From: Brachynemurus nebulosus
Taxonomy: Eukaryota > Arthropoda > Insecta > Neuroptera > Myrmeleontidae
Reading direction: 5' to 3'
DNA length: 64,000 nucleotides
NCBI GenBank assembly: GCA_035578155.1
Contig: JAPWDM010000016.1
Location: 4,728,501-4,792,500, forward strand
Each line of letters opens with the position of its first letter. Within the stretch, counting starts at the first letter, position 1. Under the pieces are notes generated by a model that was not told where the DNA came from, ran no database searches, and saw only the letters and a list, made by a program, of their open reading frames with translations. The position numbers were made by a program, and so were the translations under genes. Below, piece after piece: positions 1 through 54,238 of the stretch.

Positions 1-1333
1 CATCTAAAAAATCTTCCCACCAGGGCAATTCAGCAAATCAGGAACATAATAAACACTTGCATAAAACTGAACCACTTCCCAGATATATGGAAGCAAACGA
101 AGATAATACCACTACAAAAACCAGGAAAGGATCCGAAAATCCCGAACAACTACCGACCAATTAGCCTTCTTCCAAGTTTAAGCAAGATTCTAGAGCGGAT
201 AATACATAAGCGTATGAGGGATCATGTCGAAGCAAAAATCATAGATGAACAGTTTGGATTCAAAAGAAAACACGCAACCACCCAACAGCTCAGCCGAATA
301 ACACATGACATCATAACAAATATGAAAAACAGCTTTGATACAATACTGGTCAGCTTGGATATTGAAAAAGCGTTTGACTCGGTTTGGCATCACAAACTAA
401 TAAACAAACTTGCCCAGCTGAACATCCCAACAAAAATCATCAAAATAATCAACAGCTACCTACAAGGAAGAAGCTTTTTTGTAGAACATGACGGAAAAAA
501 ATCAAGAACCCACGACATACCAGCAGGAGTGCCACAAGGCTCTATTCTAGGACCGCTGCTATTCAACATATATATAAACGACATTCCAAAATGCAAAGGA
601 GTAGAATTAGCGTTATATGCAGATGATACGGCAATCTACACAAAAACGCGAAATAGGGCGCATAGAATGGCAACCGAACGCATAGAAAACACACTAACCA
701 AAATAAAAAGACACTTCCAAGAAGATAACATAAAAATAAACGAGAACAAAACAGAAGCCATTGTCTTTAGTTCGAAAAGGAGAGGAAACATCAAAAGCAT
801 CGCTTTTGACAATACCAAAATCGCAACCAAAAAAGAAATCACGTACCTGGGACTCGTATTGGACAGAAACCTAACGTACACAAAAACAGCAACCAATAGG
901 CTACAGAAAGCTAAGAAGGCATATGCTGCTCTATATAAAATTTTCACGAGCCCGTATCTTACTCCCGACAAGAAGCTACAGATTTACAATATGTGCATAA
1001 AATCAACATTACTGTATGCAGCTGAAGTCTGGCCACCTAGCTCCCCCACAAGTATTAAAAAGACTCCAAGGGTTTGAAAATAACATACTAAGAAAAATCG
1101 CAGGAGCGAACAGTTTCATAAACAGTGAATATTTGCATGCCCTGCTCGAAACCCCGAAGTTAGAGGAGATAATAAAATCACGAACAATAAAATTTGAAGA
1201 AAGAACAAAGTCACACAACAATAACTTGCTCGCAGCAAGAAAACACACGAAGGCAAAAACAAAAATTGCCAGGAAAAAGAAGTATCCTGCTGAAATTTAC
1301 AAACAGGCACAAGGGAATCAGATAAGTAATTAG
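1..1333 (+). pseudogene. Jockey-like LINE reverse transcriptase, 5' cut by window edge, frameshifted
   Basis: This is the reverse transcriptase of a non-LTR retrotransposon, the enzyme that copies the element's RNA into genomic DNA. The frame is open from base 1, so the gene begins outside the window. Seen in order: NNYRPISLLPSLSKILE, a finger-domain motif; LDIEKAFDSVW; AGVPQGSILGPLLF; and the catalytic LALYADDTAIY at about 605-645. All the core motifs are intact. The frame breaks at about 1020-1070: frame 1 stops at 1077, while the homologous continuation (GHLAPPQVLKRLQ) runs in the next frame to 1333, consistent with a net loss of 2 bp. The element is therefore dead as it stands. The motif wording and the lysine-rich C-terminus are typical of the jockey clade; the clade is an inference. 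Confidence 0.9.
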
Positions 1334-1712
1334 TATATAAGTTAAATAAGTTAGCTAAGTTAGTCAGTAAGTTAATTAAGTAAGTTAGATAGTAAGTTAG
1401 TTAAATTAGTTAGTAAGTTAAGTAAGTTAGACAGTAAGGTAGTTAAGTTAGTGTTAATTTAGTTAAGTAGTAGATAGTAAGATACTCTAAGTTACTTAAG
1501 AAAACACTTAAGGAGGTTTTTGAAACTTTTTCCTCCAAAATAAAAAGAAATCAGTAAAAGAAAAGATAAATCAGTAAACATAAATAAATAGTTAAGCAAA
1601 TTAAGCATTGCACAAGGGAGTAAAAGGAATCCCAATTGTAAACTGTAAACAAGACATGTAACATTGTAAAACAAAATTTTCAATAAAGCATTTTTGTATT
1701 GTATTGTAAATA
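1334..1712 (+). mobile_element. 3' UTR and tail of the first LINE
   Basis: Follows the broken RT frame. 1330-1480 is an irregular run built from TTAGTTAAG/TAAGTTAG-like units. An AATAAA signal lies at about 1681, followed by a short (TATTG)n run at about 1693-1708, which looks like the simple-repeat tail of a LINE insertion. No gene. Confidence 0.65.
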
Positions 1713-3238
1713 TAGTTTACTATTCGTCAATGGCCATACGAGCCGAAACATGTCACAGACAATTAAAACTCTAAATAAAGTGGTATTAGTAAAGTAAAAA
1801 ATTGCCTTTTTATTTTAAAATGGAATACCATAAAGTAACGCTCAAATCTATCAAGTCTAATATTCTTGAGAGTGTTTGCCTTTATGTGGATTTGGAATTA
1901 TTTTCTAAGTTGAGTAGTTACCAAGAAAAAAATTTTTGTAATTTTTAAAAATTTTTAGTTATCTCCATAACTACTCAGTTTTGGCCGCCAAAATTGTAGA
2001 TATCAATTATTTACAGCCTTACCATACCGCTAATATAGTTATTAAAATAATTCGCTTCCCGGGTCGATTCACCTATACTTATCCGGCTACACCCTTGACC
2101 TTTTTGCAATGGGGTATTTGACAGTAGTTGAAAAAATATGTATTTTGATTTTTAAATAATTGCTCGAGTCATAATGATACTGAATATTGCTTTTTTACAA
2201 GTTATTTCATTCAAAAGTATAAAAATTTTAATTAAATAAAATTACAAAATTTACGTTAAAAATGACGTAATCAAAAACATCAAGCAAAAGCAGCTTACGT
2301 CACAAGCTCGTTCGAATATGTAGGTATTATATTTGTAGTTAGGAAAAAAACTGTTTACTTTTTTGGTAACTATGAAAAAAATTTTTAATTATTAATTTTC
2401 ATTACTAGACCTACTACTACTACTCAATGTTTCAGAGCCAATGACGTCATACGATTTGACGTCACAGAAAGCATCGTTTTGGCTATCTTTTTAAAAGCTG
2501 AAATTTGATCCGTGATTTTTATTAAAAATATAGTACAAAATAATTTAAAAATGTGTATTATGAGTTTAGTAAGAAGTAATAAACACACTAAGATGGTTTT
2601 TAAAAAATTGTCAAATACCCCATTAAAGAAAATTTTTTTTAACTATGGATACCTATATAAAAATGATACCCATAAAAAACAGGCATACTCTGATCCCAAC
2701 TTCGCTGAAAGAGACTGTATATTGAATAGTTATATTGAATAGTTAATAAATTAAATAATTACTTATTATTAATTAATTTTCAATTTAATTTTTTAAGACC
2801 GTTTCCTTTTACAAATTTTTTCAAAAATTAAAATCACTAAATATTTTTTTTTTTAAAGCAATTTTTTTTAAAATAATGATTTTGCTAGTTACCTAAATCA
2901 ATTTTAAAAATATTTAATATTGATTGTGACAAGTTACTAAATATTTTTAATATTCAAAAATAATTTTTTTTTCTATTTGATATATGTTTTCGTACCAGTG
3001 ACAAAGTTTATGGAGGGTATCTTATTATTTTATAGCACCCTACGTTATACCTTTAGTGTCATATTTCATTCAGTATATGTTATCCAGCATATTTGGTGTT
3101 TTACTTACATTATACGTCACAAGTGTAACAACCAATAGGATTGCTGCACTGCTCGAATGTATCGTTTTGGAGGAATTTTTATTTAAGGTAGATAATTTAC
3201 ATTAATTTCGTTATGAAAACTAAAATTAATCAGTAAAT
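1713..3238. other. Gene-free AT-rich repeat DNA
   Basis: No supportable gene; the 76-codon frame near 2512 is AT-rich noise. A block at about 1740-1855 (AAACATGTCACAG, then ATGGAATACCATAAAGTAA) recurs at about 3320-3430, so the stretch is bounded by two copies of one repeat. Confidence 0.5.
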
Positions 3239-3382
3239 AAAAACACTTTACAAAATACCACTTTTATTGAATATGACATGTTTCGGTCAATATGACCATT
3301 CTCAAACGTGTATTGATTGAAACATGTCATAAGAGTTTTTATATTCAATAAAAGTGGTGTTTTGTAAAATGTTTTTATTTAC
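3239..3382. repeat. Fold-back hairpin, about 144 bp
   Basis: The left arm (AAAAACACTTTACAAAATAC, then CACTTTTATTGAATA, then GACATGTTTC) is matched in reverse by the right arm (GAAACATGTC, then TATTCAATAAAAGTGGTG, then TTTTGTAAAATG). The arms are about 55-60 bp with a short loop. It is probably a MITE or the end of a fold-back element; a related right-arm sequence occurs at 1740-1855. Confidence 0.6.
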
Positions 3383-3430
3383 TAATATCAAATATGGAAT
3401 ACCATAAAGTAACGCTCAAATCTATTAAAT

Positions 3431-5398
3431 TTAAAATTAATCAAACAAAAAGAACTGTCATAAGAATTTATGACATGTATAGAGAAGCTTCATAAAGACA
3501 AGTGGCGCTTTTTTCAATAATTTTATAAGTACATGCGTGAGCATGTCAGCGCAAATTTTTTGTAACCATAGATTTTCATATAAATTCATTAACAAGTTTA
3601 TACTTTTGTATTAATTATTACTTTTTAATATTTATAATTTTAATATATAAATATTAAATAAAGTAAATACAGAGAACCTGCATTGTCACCATTGTCACTA
3701 GTGATGTCTCTATAAGTCAATTTATAAGTTTTTTATAAGTTATTGTTGTTGTTTTAAATACAACAGATAAACTGATTACGTCCAATGCAACATTGTAACC
3801 GCACAGATAAATATTTATTTATTACTAAAAATTTAAATTAAACTTTTTTAAAAAATGTATAATTAGCCACTTACTTTAATAGTTATATTACAATGAAGAT
3901 TTATATTTGTTTGTCGCATAACCGGCTGTTATTCCACTTCGGACACAAATATATAATAGTTCTTAAATCTCGTGTACATATGACCATATTGACACAAGTA
4001 TTTTTCTTTTTTGTAGCAAGAATTACACAAATCAGTCACTTGGACATCTCGAAAACCGCTTTTTATAATAATTTTATTTGCAATTTGACATTTTTCATAA
4101 AAAAATAACAAACTTTTAATTCAAAATAGCCTATTTATATTTATAAAACTCTTTCATTTAAAAAATGCTAAATATAGGCACCATACGCGCTAGTGTCGTA
4201 ATTCAAAGATCAGGCAGGTTCTCTATAGTATATTTTAAAAAATGTTTTACAATTTTCTAAAAAACATGCATATTCCCTATTCAGATATGGCACTTGAAAT
4301 TATCAATTGGGTCATTAGTTATTATTATAAAAACGATAATTTTGTTCAACTTTTAACGTAATACGTTTAAAAAATATAAATTGTTTCTAAAAATGACATA
4401 TAATTTGAAATTATTCCACGATTTTACTAAACATAACCTGAAAAGTCAAAATGTCCTTGGACTTTATAATCAAGAAAAAAATTTTAATTTCTTATTATTT
4501 TGAAAAAACTCTCTATTATGCAGCATGACACACTTAAAATTAGTATACTAAAAAGGTTAAATTATAGAGAATATATTAAAATTATCAAAAAATTCAGTAA
4601 ATTGATTAAAAAATGGCATTACTTGATAAAATAGAAATATTTGAAATCAATCATCACTTGGTACCAATCGGTTTCAAAGTGGTTCATTCTCGAATTACAG
4701 AAAAAATTTAGAATACTGACCAATTTTTAGCAAGATTTTTTATTTTTAGTAACGAATATTTATTATATCCCCTACATATTAAAATTATTTTTGGTGGTAA
4801 ACTTCATAAAGAAATACCAAGAATATCAATTTTGTTACTAATAATTTTAAGAAACTTAATTACGTGATCATTACGTGATCAAAACTGAGGATATCATTAG
4901 ATCTTTTAAAGTTGAGGTTTATAATAAATTGTAAAAAAAATGTACTTGATTGCCCTATATTTTACCCTGAAAGCTGTGAAAAAGCTCTAGCCATTGTGGA
5001 ATTGGCAAATCTTTAAAAAAAATTGTGTATATAACTAAAATTAAAAAAATATTCTAAAAGCCTTGGTTTTGTTTTTTTATTATAAAAGCGATGTCGTCTT
5101 GTTTAAAATAATTATAAAATTTTAAATTAAAAGACTGGCGCGAAAAACACCGTACTGTAATGGCGTCACGGTATGAAGTACAGAATAAGTTTGAAGCATC
5201 CAAATGTCAATGTAATGGTCAATGTCAATATTTATAACCTCAAAACTTTGATTATCTTCAAAAAATGTTGAATTAAAAGCAAGTATTTATTTGAATTCTG
5301 GTCGAATATTATTATTATATATAAAAGCTAACAGAGATATTGAAAATAAAACACAAATTCACTTCGCCGATGAAAATTATTAAAATCGATATATCTAT
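3431..5398. other. Gene-free AT-rich DNA
   Basis: No frame longer than about 70 codons and no recognisable protein. The segment 5090-5400 resembles segments near 8570-8790 and 24860-25080 (shared short blocks such as GATGAAAATTATTA and a degraded GTCACGATT context), suggesting copies of an old repeat family. Otherwise nothing definable. Confidence 0.4.
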
Positions 5399-6031
5399 AA
5401 GGCGGCCAACTTTTTCGGTAGTCAATGCGGGACAATATAACAATCTTGGACCTTATTTTTAGTTGCTTAATATTTTGAGAAAAAATTTTTTTTTTAATAA
5501 TTCAATTGATGAACAAAAAAAAAAAGAAAAAAGACACTAGTTTTAAATGAGATAAGTTATACCAGTTAATGGCGGAAATAATTCCAGGCTACAAGAATTC
5601 GGTTTAAAATTAAAGAATTGCTTTTAAACAATTGACTAATACTTAAGAAAATGTCGATATGTATCTGAATTACATGGTAGACGAAATGGTCGGAAAAATA
5701 CATATTAAGTATAAATGTATTTAAAAAAACATAATTGTCATACGTGATTATAAATCTGATCGCTAAACACAAAAATATCTAAGATTTTACCGGGTTGTTT
5801 TCTTTTTTTTTGTTTATTTTAGGACGCTCGACTTTAAATGTCATTTGCGTCTCCTATAAGCTTAACTACTACAATTAAGTTATCCAACATGTGTGGGTTG
5901 TAAGTTGTGACTGTAGAAAGGTTGACGTAGAAATATCAAATCGCTACTTCTCTTTGTGAACCTCGTATCTGAAAACTTCAAATTTTTGGACACAAAAAAA
6001 AAAACGCTAAATTACACCCTTTGATGTTGGC

Positions 6032-6102
<71 letters not shown>

Positions 6103-6106
6103 TAAC

Positions 6107-6171
<65 letters not shown>
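6032..6171. repeat. (TA)n tract with a captured MITE fragment
   Basis: TA dinucleotide runs at 6032-6099 and 6111-6171, split by ATTAACATTT. The split matches the start of the adjacent MITE's terminal sequence (ATTAACATGTAAATCG), so a truncated MITE end lies inside the tract. Confidence 0.8.
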
Positions 6172-6176
<5 letters not shown>

Positions 6177-6217
6177 TAACATGTAAATCGTATGTATACA
6201 TCTGGCCGGGACACCCA

Positions 6218-6218
<1 letters not shown>
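6172..6218. mobile_element. Solo terminus of the mariner-like MITE family
   Basis: Reads ATTAACATGTAAATCG, then TATGTATACATC, then TGGCCGGGACACCCAGCA, then (TA)n. It is the exact reverse complement of the terminus starting at 6309 on the other side of the TA tract, so the two ends face each other across about 90 bp of TA repeat. Confidence 0.75.

Positions 6219-6309
<91 letters not shown>
6219..6309. repeat. (TA)n tract between two facing MITE ends
   Basis: About 45 TA units. It sits exactly where a TA target-site duplication would lie between two insertions of a TA-targeting family. Confidence 0.9.
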
Positions 6310-6311
<2 letters not shown>

Positions 6312-6794
6312 TGGGTGTCCCGGCCAGATGTATACATACGATTTACATGTTAATTTTTAACATTGGATTCCCATAAGGAAAAAGTTAAGTCACAAGAGTG
6401 CTTTGGATAAACATTTGTATATTTTTGGTAATTTTCTTTTATAAAATAATTTTTTCCCACCAAATTATCTGCACTATTTCTTCAATAGAATATTTTTTGG
6501 TATTTTTATTATTTTAATATTTATTTCCAAGAAAATAAAAAAATGCCTTTCTGAATTTACAGCAGATGACACAAATATTTATTATGTAAAAATTTGAATT
6601 GCTTGAAAATTGCGACATTCATATCTTTATTTTATTGCCTTATTATTGTTAAAGCTATAGTAACAGTTGTTATAATATTAAATTAGTATTATTAGTTTGT
6701 TAAAAGCACTCTTGTGACATAACTTTTTCCTTATGGGAATCCAATGTTAAGAATTAACATGTAAATCGTATGTATACATCCAAATGGGACACTA

Positions 6795-6796
<2 letters not shown>
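6310..6796. mobile_element. Mariner-like MITE with about 85-bp terminal inverted repeats
   Basis: Left end GCTGGGTGTCCCGGCC, then GATGTATACATACGAT, then TTACATGTTAAT, then CATTGGATTCCCATAAGG. The right end (6703-6790) is its reverse complement: CCTTATGGGAATCCAATG, then ATTAACATGTAAATCG, then GTATACATCC, then GGGACACTAG. Both ends abut TA runs, consistent with the TA target of Tc1/mariner elements, whose ends often carry a GGGTGTCCC-type motif. The internal 300 bp is AT-rich and non-coding. Confidence 0.8.

Positions 6797-6880
<84 letters not shown>
6796..6880. repeat. (TA)n then (TG)n tract
   Basis: TA repeat to about 6868, then TGTGTGTG to 6880, directly outside the right end of the MITE. 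Confidence 0.9.
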
Positions 6881-7092
6881 TTTTTAACAGAAAAAATTTG
6901 ATACTAAAAAAAGGGGCCCTTAAAATTTTTTTTAATCCGGCTCTGATCATGTCATGTTTGTAAAATAGTTTTCTGTTTTTCCAAAAACATCTGGGAACCA
7001 CCATTTATGAAAACAAGAATATTGTGTTTGTGTCCTAAAAACGTATAAACATTGTGTGCAATGTGTCTCAAAAATTGCAACCCAGAAACTGA

Positions 7093-7331
7093 AATATCGA
7101 GCTATTACCGCCGGCTTATCGTAAGCGACAGAAGGTTTTTAAAAATATTTTTACACAGAAATGTGCTATTAAATTGAAACTTAACATTGCTATAACTCTG
7201 TAATTAATGGTTTTTGGAGCAAAACGTTAAAAATGCTTGGTCCGTTATAATTTAAAATGTTACAATAAAAATTTGAATTTCGATAAAAGTGTCGCTTACG
7301 ATAAGTCAGCGGTAATGGCTCGATATTTTTT
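7093..7331. mobile_element. Short MITE or hairpin with about 38-bp inverted repeats
   Basis: ATATCGAGCTATTACCGCC followed by GGCTTATCGTAAGCGAC at the left is mirrored by GTCGCTTACGATAAGTC, then AGCGGTAATGGCTCGATAT at the right, with two or three mismatches. The loop is about 160 bp and non-coding. Superfamily unknown. Confidence 0.75.
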
Positions 7332-8178
7332 TTATACGTACAGTAATAATTATGAATAAATTTAATTTGATGTGAAAAAGAAACTGTTAAAAATAGCTCA
7401 CATTTTCAGTAATATGTAATTTAAAATAATATATTTTCTAGGAAGTATTATAAGTTGCGTATTACACGGAGAGTTGTGACTGTATGAGTAATTGGTCTTA
7501 TATTGTTACGTTTTGCACTTTGTCTCTGAGAAATAGGAAACTTACGAAACAAATCATATCAATTTGATATCATTGATAAAATTTGATAAGAGATTGATAA
7601 AATTTGTTAATATTAATTATAAGGTTGTAAAGTGAAGAGTAGTGAATTTTTATTTAATTACGTTTAAATTAATTTGTGTTATATTTTTGATTATAAATTT
7701 ATTTTTACAATGTACACTAGTCAAGAATATGCTCAGACGAGTGGACTAGACCTAAAGGGGAAACCACGTAAAAAAAATGCGCCTTTTGCTATACCCCCTG
7801 GGTGGTGTGGAAAATAGCAAAATCTGAGACATGATCAGTTACAAGGAACTCACTTTATAGTCAAAAAGTTTTGTCTGATTTTAGCTGTGACACACTGTAC
7901 ATACCTATGTTTTGTTTTCAATAAATGGTAACTAGAAATAAACATGTTTACAAAATTTTATAGAATTTTAGTCAAGAAAATTATTTTGTACCTTTGATAT
8001 TAAGGAGGATATGCATAATTTAGTCAAGGCCGTACTTAAAAAAAAAATTTGAAACATCATGTAGCGAGTCAATTTGTGATTTTCTCAAACTGTGAATTCC
8101 GAAAAAATTCCTGTGGTTTTAGTGTCTACAGGGTCCTACGAGTCACCCCTCAAAAGGAAGAGTTATTTTTTTTACACC

Positions 8179-8180
<2 letters not shown>
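7332..8180. other. Gene-free AT-rich DNA
   Basis: No credible gene. The stretch ends in TTTTTTTACACCCTG, resembling an ACAGGGTG-type mariner terminus, directly against the next (TA)n tract. Confidence 0.4.

Positions 8181-8181
<1 letters not shown>

Positions 8182-8273
<92 letters not shown>
8182..8273. repeat. (TA)n tract
   Basis: About 46 TA units after TACACCCTG. Frames reading IYIYIYIY through it are artefacts of the repeat. Confidence 0.95.
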
Positions 8274-8276
<3 letters not shown>

Positions 8277-8302
8277 TATTTAATCTTTTTCTTGTGTCCT
8301 AA

Positions 8303-9508
8303 ACATGTGCTGTGCCTAGAGATGTAAAATTACCGGTAATTTTGGAAATTACGTTACCACTGGTAATATTACGGTAATTTTCGGTAAAATTCGGTAATAT
8401 TGGTATATTCGTATTTTAAATGAATTAGATGTACATTAATTTGATTTTTTAGTTTTTTCTTCTTTTTTGTTAATAAAACGGAAGGGGTGTGTATCAGTTA
8501 AGTAATTTTCTTTAATTTTTGATTATTTTTGTAAAACTCATCAAAAATAACTTGTACAATTTTAAATAAAAAAATGGCCGCTACAGAGTAAAAACAGTAT
8601 ACTACAATGACATCACAATTTGAAGACAAACAGTAAATCAAAGTGGGTATTTATAATTCTGATCCATTATCATTATTATTATTGTGTATTCAGTTTAATT
8701 ATCGATGAAAATTATTACTACCGACATGTTTGTTTATAAATTGCAACTTCATTTTAAAATAATGGCGCATTTTCAATAATTTAAATCGTTGTTTAATTTA
8801 AATTAAATAATAAGAATAAATTAAATAAAATAAATGTAAGAATCATAAAAATCGTAACACAATAATATTTGCTAGGGAGTAAAACACGAAATGCTGTTTT
8901 TACCGCTTCTCCACTATCTTATTCACAAATATGTCTGTAATTAATATTTCAGATAATAGATGTCATAAAGATCAAAATTACCTGTGGTAATTTTTGTCGG
9001 GTAAATTACCAAAATTACCGTCGGGTAAATTACGGTAATTTGGTAATATTACCAGACTCACATCACTAGCTGTGCCTGCCACTTTCCATATATCCCATTA
9101 ATAAAAAAAAATGGACCGTTTATTGACGCCGCTGTAACTAATACACCAGATGGCGTTAATGTACTTGAATAAAAGAGTCGGGACATGAGTTTTGTTAGTT
9201 TGCTATTTTTCATCGAAAATTCATCTAAAATAAATTGAAAATAAATTAAATATTTAAAAAAATACTTTAATTCAACCTAGAAAGATTAATTAAATTAAAA
9301 AATTTTAATTCTTCGTTAGCACATGACTTGGTGACGATACTTTTGTACTCAATCATATGATAATATTAATTTTGACATTTATTTGATGAAAAATGCTCAC
9401 ATGTCCCAACTCTATTTAGTATGCTCCAATACCATTAGCGCCACGTAGCGAACTGTGACATTGAAAGGTTCGTCCTTGAAAACAAGTGGCAGGGACATGG
9501 TCCTAAAA
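8303..9508. mobile_element. Older MITE split by a hAT insertion
   Basis: With the inner hAT and one copy of its target duplication removed, the left end reads ACATGTGCTGTGCCTGCCAC and the right end near 9486-9500 reads GTGGCAGGGACATGG, giving imperfect inverted termini. A relative (TCCTGTTCCTGCCCATC, then GGTGTAACTAATG, then GGTGGCGTTGATGG) lies at 55540-55720, matching 9110-9160 here. Non-coding. Confidence 0.4.
8317..9068. mobile_element. Non-autonomous hAT element, 752 bp, 8-bp TSD GCTGTGCC
   Basis: Ends TAGAGATGTAAA and TCACATCACTA (reverse complement TAGTGATGTGA) fit the hAT TIR pattern. They are flanked by perfect 8-bp duplications GCTGTGCC at 8309-8316 and 9069-9076. The subterminal regions are dense in GGTAATTTT/GGTAATATTACC motifs on both sides, a common arrangement for hAT transposase binding sites. 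No transposase frame remains. Confidence 0.88.
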
Positions 9509-9773
9509 CATGTAGTTTTTGATATACGAGGTTCACAAAGAGAAGTAGCGAAATGTTGTTCTACAACATTTTCAAATTTCATCAAAGTGGATAGGTCCGG
9601 CCTCGGGATCTTTACTTGTTAATTAATTTTCTTTATTATTTCCAATCTACTGAATGTAGGACTTTCGGGACACATCAGACTCATTCCGGGACTATTTTAA
9701 CAAAAAATTCAATGTGGGACAGCAGCTGCTTTTCCGGGATTGTTCCGCAGAATCAGGGACGGTTGGCCGCCTT

Positions 9774-10050
9774 AATCTTATATATCTACTTTATAAGATA
9801 CTTCATTTTCAAGAAATGGCGCATTTTCATTAATTTCTAAATCGTTATCAAATATTTTTAAGTTTCCTCATTAAAATTGGACATATTATGTTATGATAAT
9901 TCATAGAATGGACACAAACATTTGACACAAATTTTAAACACAGTCAAGTACCGTATTAATTTATTGAATTTTTTGATAATTATCAATATGAATATAAAAA
10001 AATAATAAATTTCTACCTGAGAAAGTAAAAGTAGAAATCCCCTACATATT
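9774..10050 (-). other. pho: pho 3' UTR and downstream sequence
   Basis: Immediately downstream of the pho stop codon on the minus strand. A candidate polyadenylation signal, AATAAA on the minus strand (TTTATT at 9960-9965), lies about 86 bases past the stop. The true 3' end is not visible from sequence alone. Confidence 0.45.
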
Positions 10051-52700
<42,650 letters not shown>

Positions 52701-53872
52701 ACTGTATCCGTCAATATACGCTGTTCATTATTGGTGTTAATTCCTTGTACATACTTTACTCCATCTATTTAAGTGTTTGAATTAGTGTGGGAAAATAAAA
52801 TGACAAAGTCGATCTTTTTTTATTTTATTTTATATTGGTATTATATTTGATAATACAGTTTTCAATTAAAACGCAAATATACTTATAAAAACATATCAAT
52901 CTATAACAATCACAAAAATTATAATACTATAAAATAAATGCGTAGTACAAGAAAAAGAAATTGTGAGATTCTTTTTTCTTTAATTAGTTATAGGAAAAAC
53001 TATTTAAAAAAAAATTAAGTACGTAATTATAAAAAAAAATAACAAAAAAATTTCGTTTAAATAAATAATATCACTTTGTTCATAAATAAGGTCTTAAGTA
53101 ATTTTTTTAGCACATATTTGACCTACATCACAATTGAGTGTATTTTTTATAAAAAATAAATTAGTATAATACACACTAAAATTATCTTTAAATAAAACTA
53201 ATAATAAAAATACTTTTTATCTTTTTCGATATTTAAATTACGTAAAATATCATTTCATCACCTTTAAAAAAATACTTATCGATATTCAAAAAAAAAAGGA
53301 AAATAGTTTCGAAAGTCAATTTTGAATATAAAATATGTTTTGTAAAATTTAATTATATTTGTACGTTTAATACTAATATACTTGTCTCACTTTACAAAAA
53401 ACTGAAATACTGATATTTCAAAATGAAAAATACGTCGAGAAACTGATCTCCTAATAATTGCTTATCTTCAGTGGCGTATAGTGATGTCTTCCAAATACGT
53501 CTTTGAAGATATATGATACATATAATAATACTCTTATCGATTCATATGATACATTTGACTTGTTCATTTTTAATTTAAATAATCAATAATTTTTTAAATT
53601 ATAACAATTGAAAATACGAGTTATAAGGAGCAAGTTGTAAAGTGAATGAAAGTCTTTTTAAAGACTTTTACTTTACTATTACAACTTGCTCCTTAAGGCT
53701 AGTTGAATACGCAACTAATAAAATCACAACACAATTTTAAAACTAACCATTCAAAATTTTTTGAAAATGAATAATTTTTTAAAAGGCTACTATTGATCGT
53801 CACATGTAATAATCTAGTATATATCATCAATATCAGCCATATATTGAATCTATTATTTAAAATTACGTTTAG
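52701..53872. other. Intergenic DNA between pho and CUEDC2
   Basis: AT-rich, with no gene seen; it holds the hairpin at 53622-53698 and must include the CUEDC2 3' UTR. Confidence 0.5.
53622..53698. repeat. Perfect-stem hairpin, possible pre-miRNA or tiny MITE
   Basis: TAAGGAGCAAGTTGTAA pairs with TTACAACTTGCTCCTTA (17 bp), then a small asymmetric bulge, then AAAGTCTTT/AAAGACTTT with a short loop. Total length about 77 nt. Confidence 0.6.
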
Positions 53873-54238
53873 TTACGGACAATGTGGTTTTTTCGGTTTT
53901 TTCAATGAAATATCTGGACACTCTTCACCCTTTTTCACTTCGGTGAAACGTTCGCCCTTTAAACTTACAATTTTATTATCGCGATAACGTACTAATTTCT
54001 TTGGTTCATCTTTGGGTGCTAATGGCTTGTGTTCACGTACATCGGAGTCCTTGTCAACGTACGAGTAACGAGCTATAATGCGATTTTTTAGTTCACTATC
54101 GTCAATTTGCGGATTTTTTGTAATTGATAGCGATAATGCACTGTTTGCATTCAAACACAGACCGTTTTCCTGCCGATGTAAAAGGATCTGTGTTGCTCTT
54201 TCGATTTCACCATTAGCTATAGCTAAACAATGTTTTAC
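53873..54238 (-). CDS. CUEDC2: CUEDC2 exon 4 (CUE second half and C-terminus)
   Basis: Acceptor TTTCAG; starts in phase 0 with VKHCLAIANGEIERATQILL and ends KKPKKPHCP, stop at 53875-53873. The conserved SLKGERF block is here. Confidence 0.94.
   Translation of the reverse strand, partial: VKHCLAIANGEIERATQILLHRQENGLCLNANSALSLSITKNPQIDDSELKNRIIARYSYVDKDSDVREHKPLAPKDEPKKLVRYRDNKIVSLKGERFTEVKKGEECPDISLKKPKKPHCP

Larger units (their letters stand above)
5399..9773. mobile_element. Possible TIR element bounded by AAGGCGGCCAAC inverted repeats
   Basis: AAGGCGGCCAAC at 5399-5410 faces GTTGGCCGCCTT at 9762-9773, and weaker similarity continues inward (GCGGGAC-like blocks). A second inverted pair lies inside: a 24-nt or longer match at about 5942-5969 and 9524-9550 (CTTCTCTTTGTGAACC and its complement). 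If real, this is a 4.4-kb non-coding element into which the TA-flanked MITE, the 7.1-kb hairpin and the hAT element later inserted. The flanks only suggest a TA target site, so the call is tentative. Confidence 0.4.

Noticed and set aside
6792..7004. Open frames reading IYIYIYIY (also at 8049, 28454, 30088, 32248, 49191)
   Set aside because: Translations of (TA)n tracts extended by chance; no protein features.
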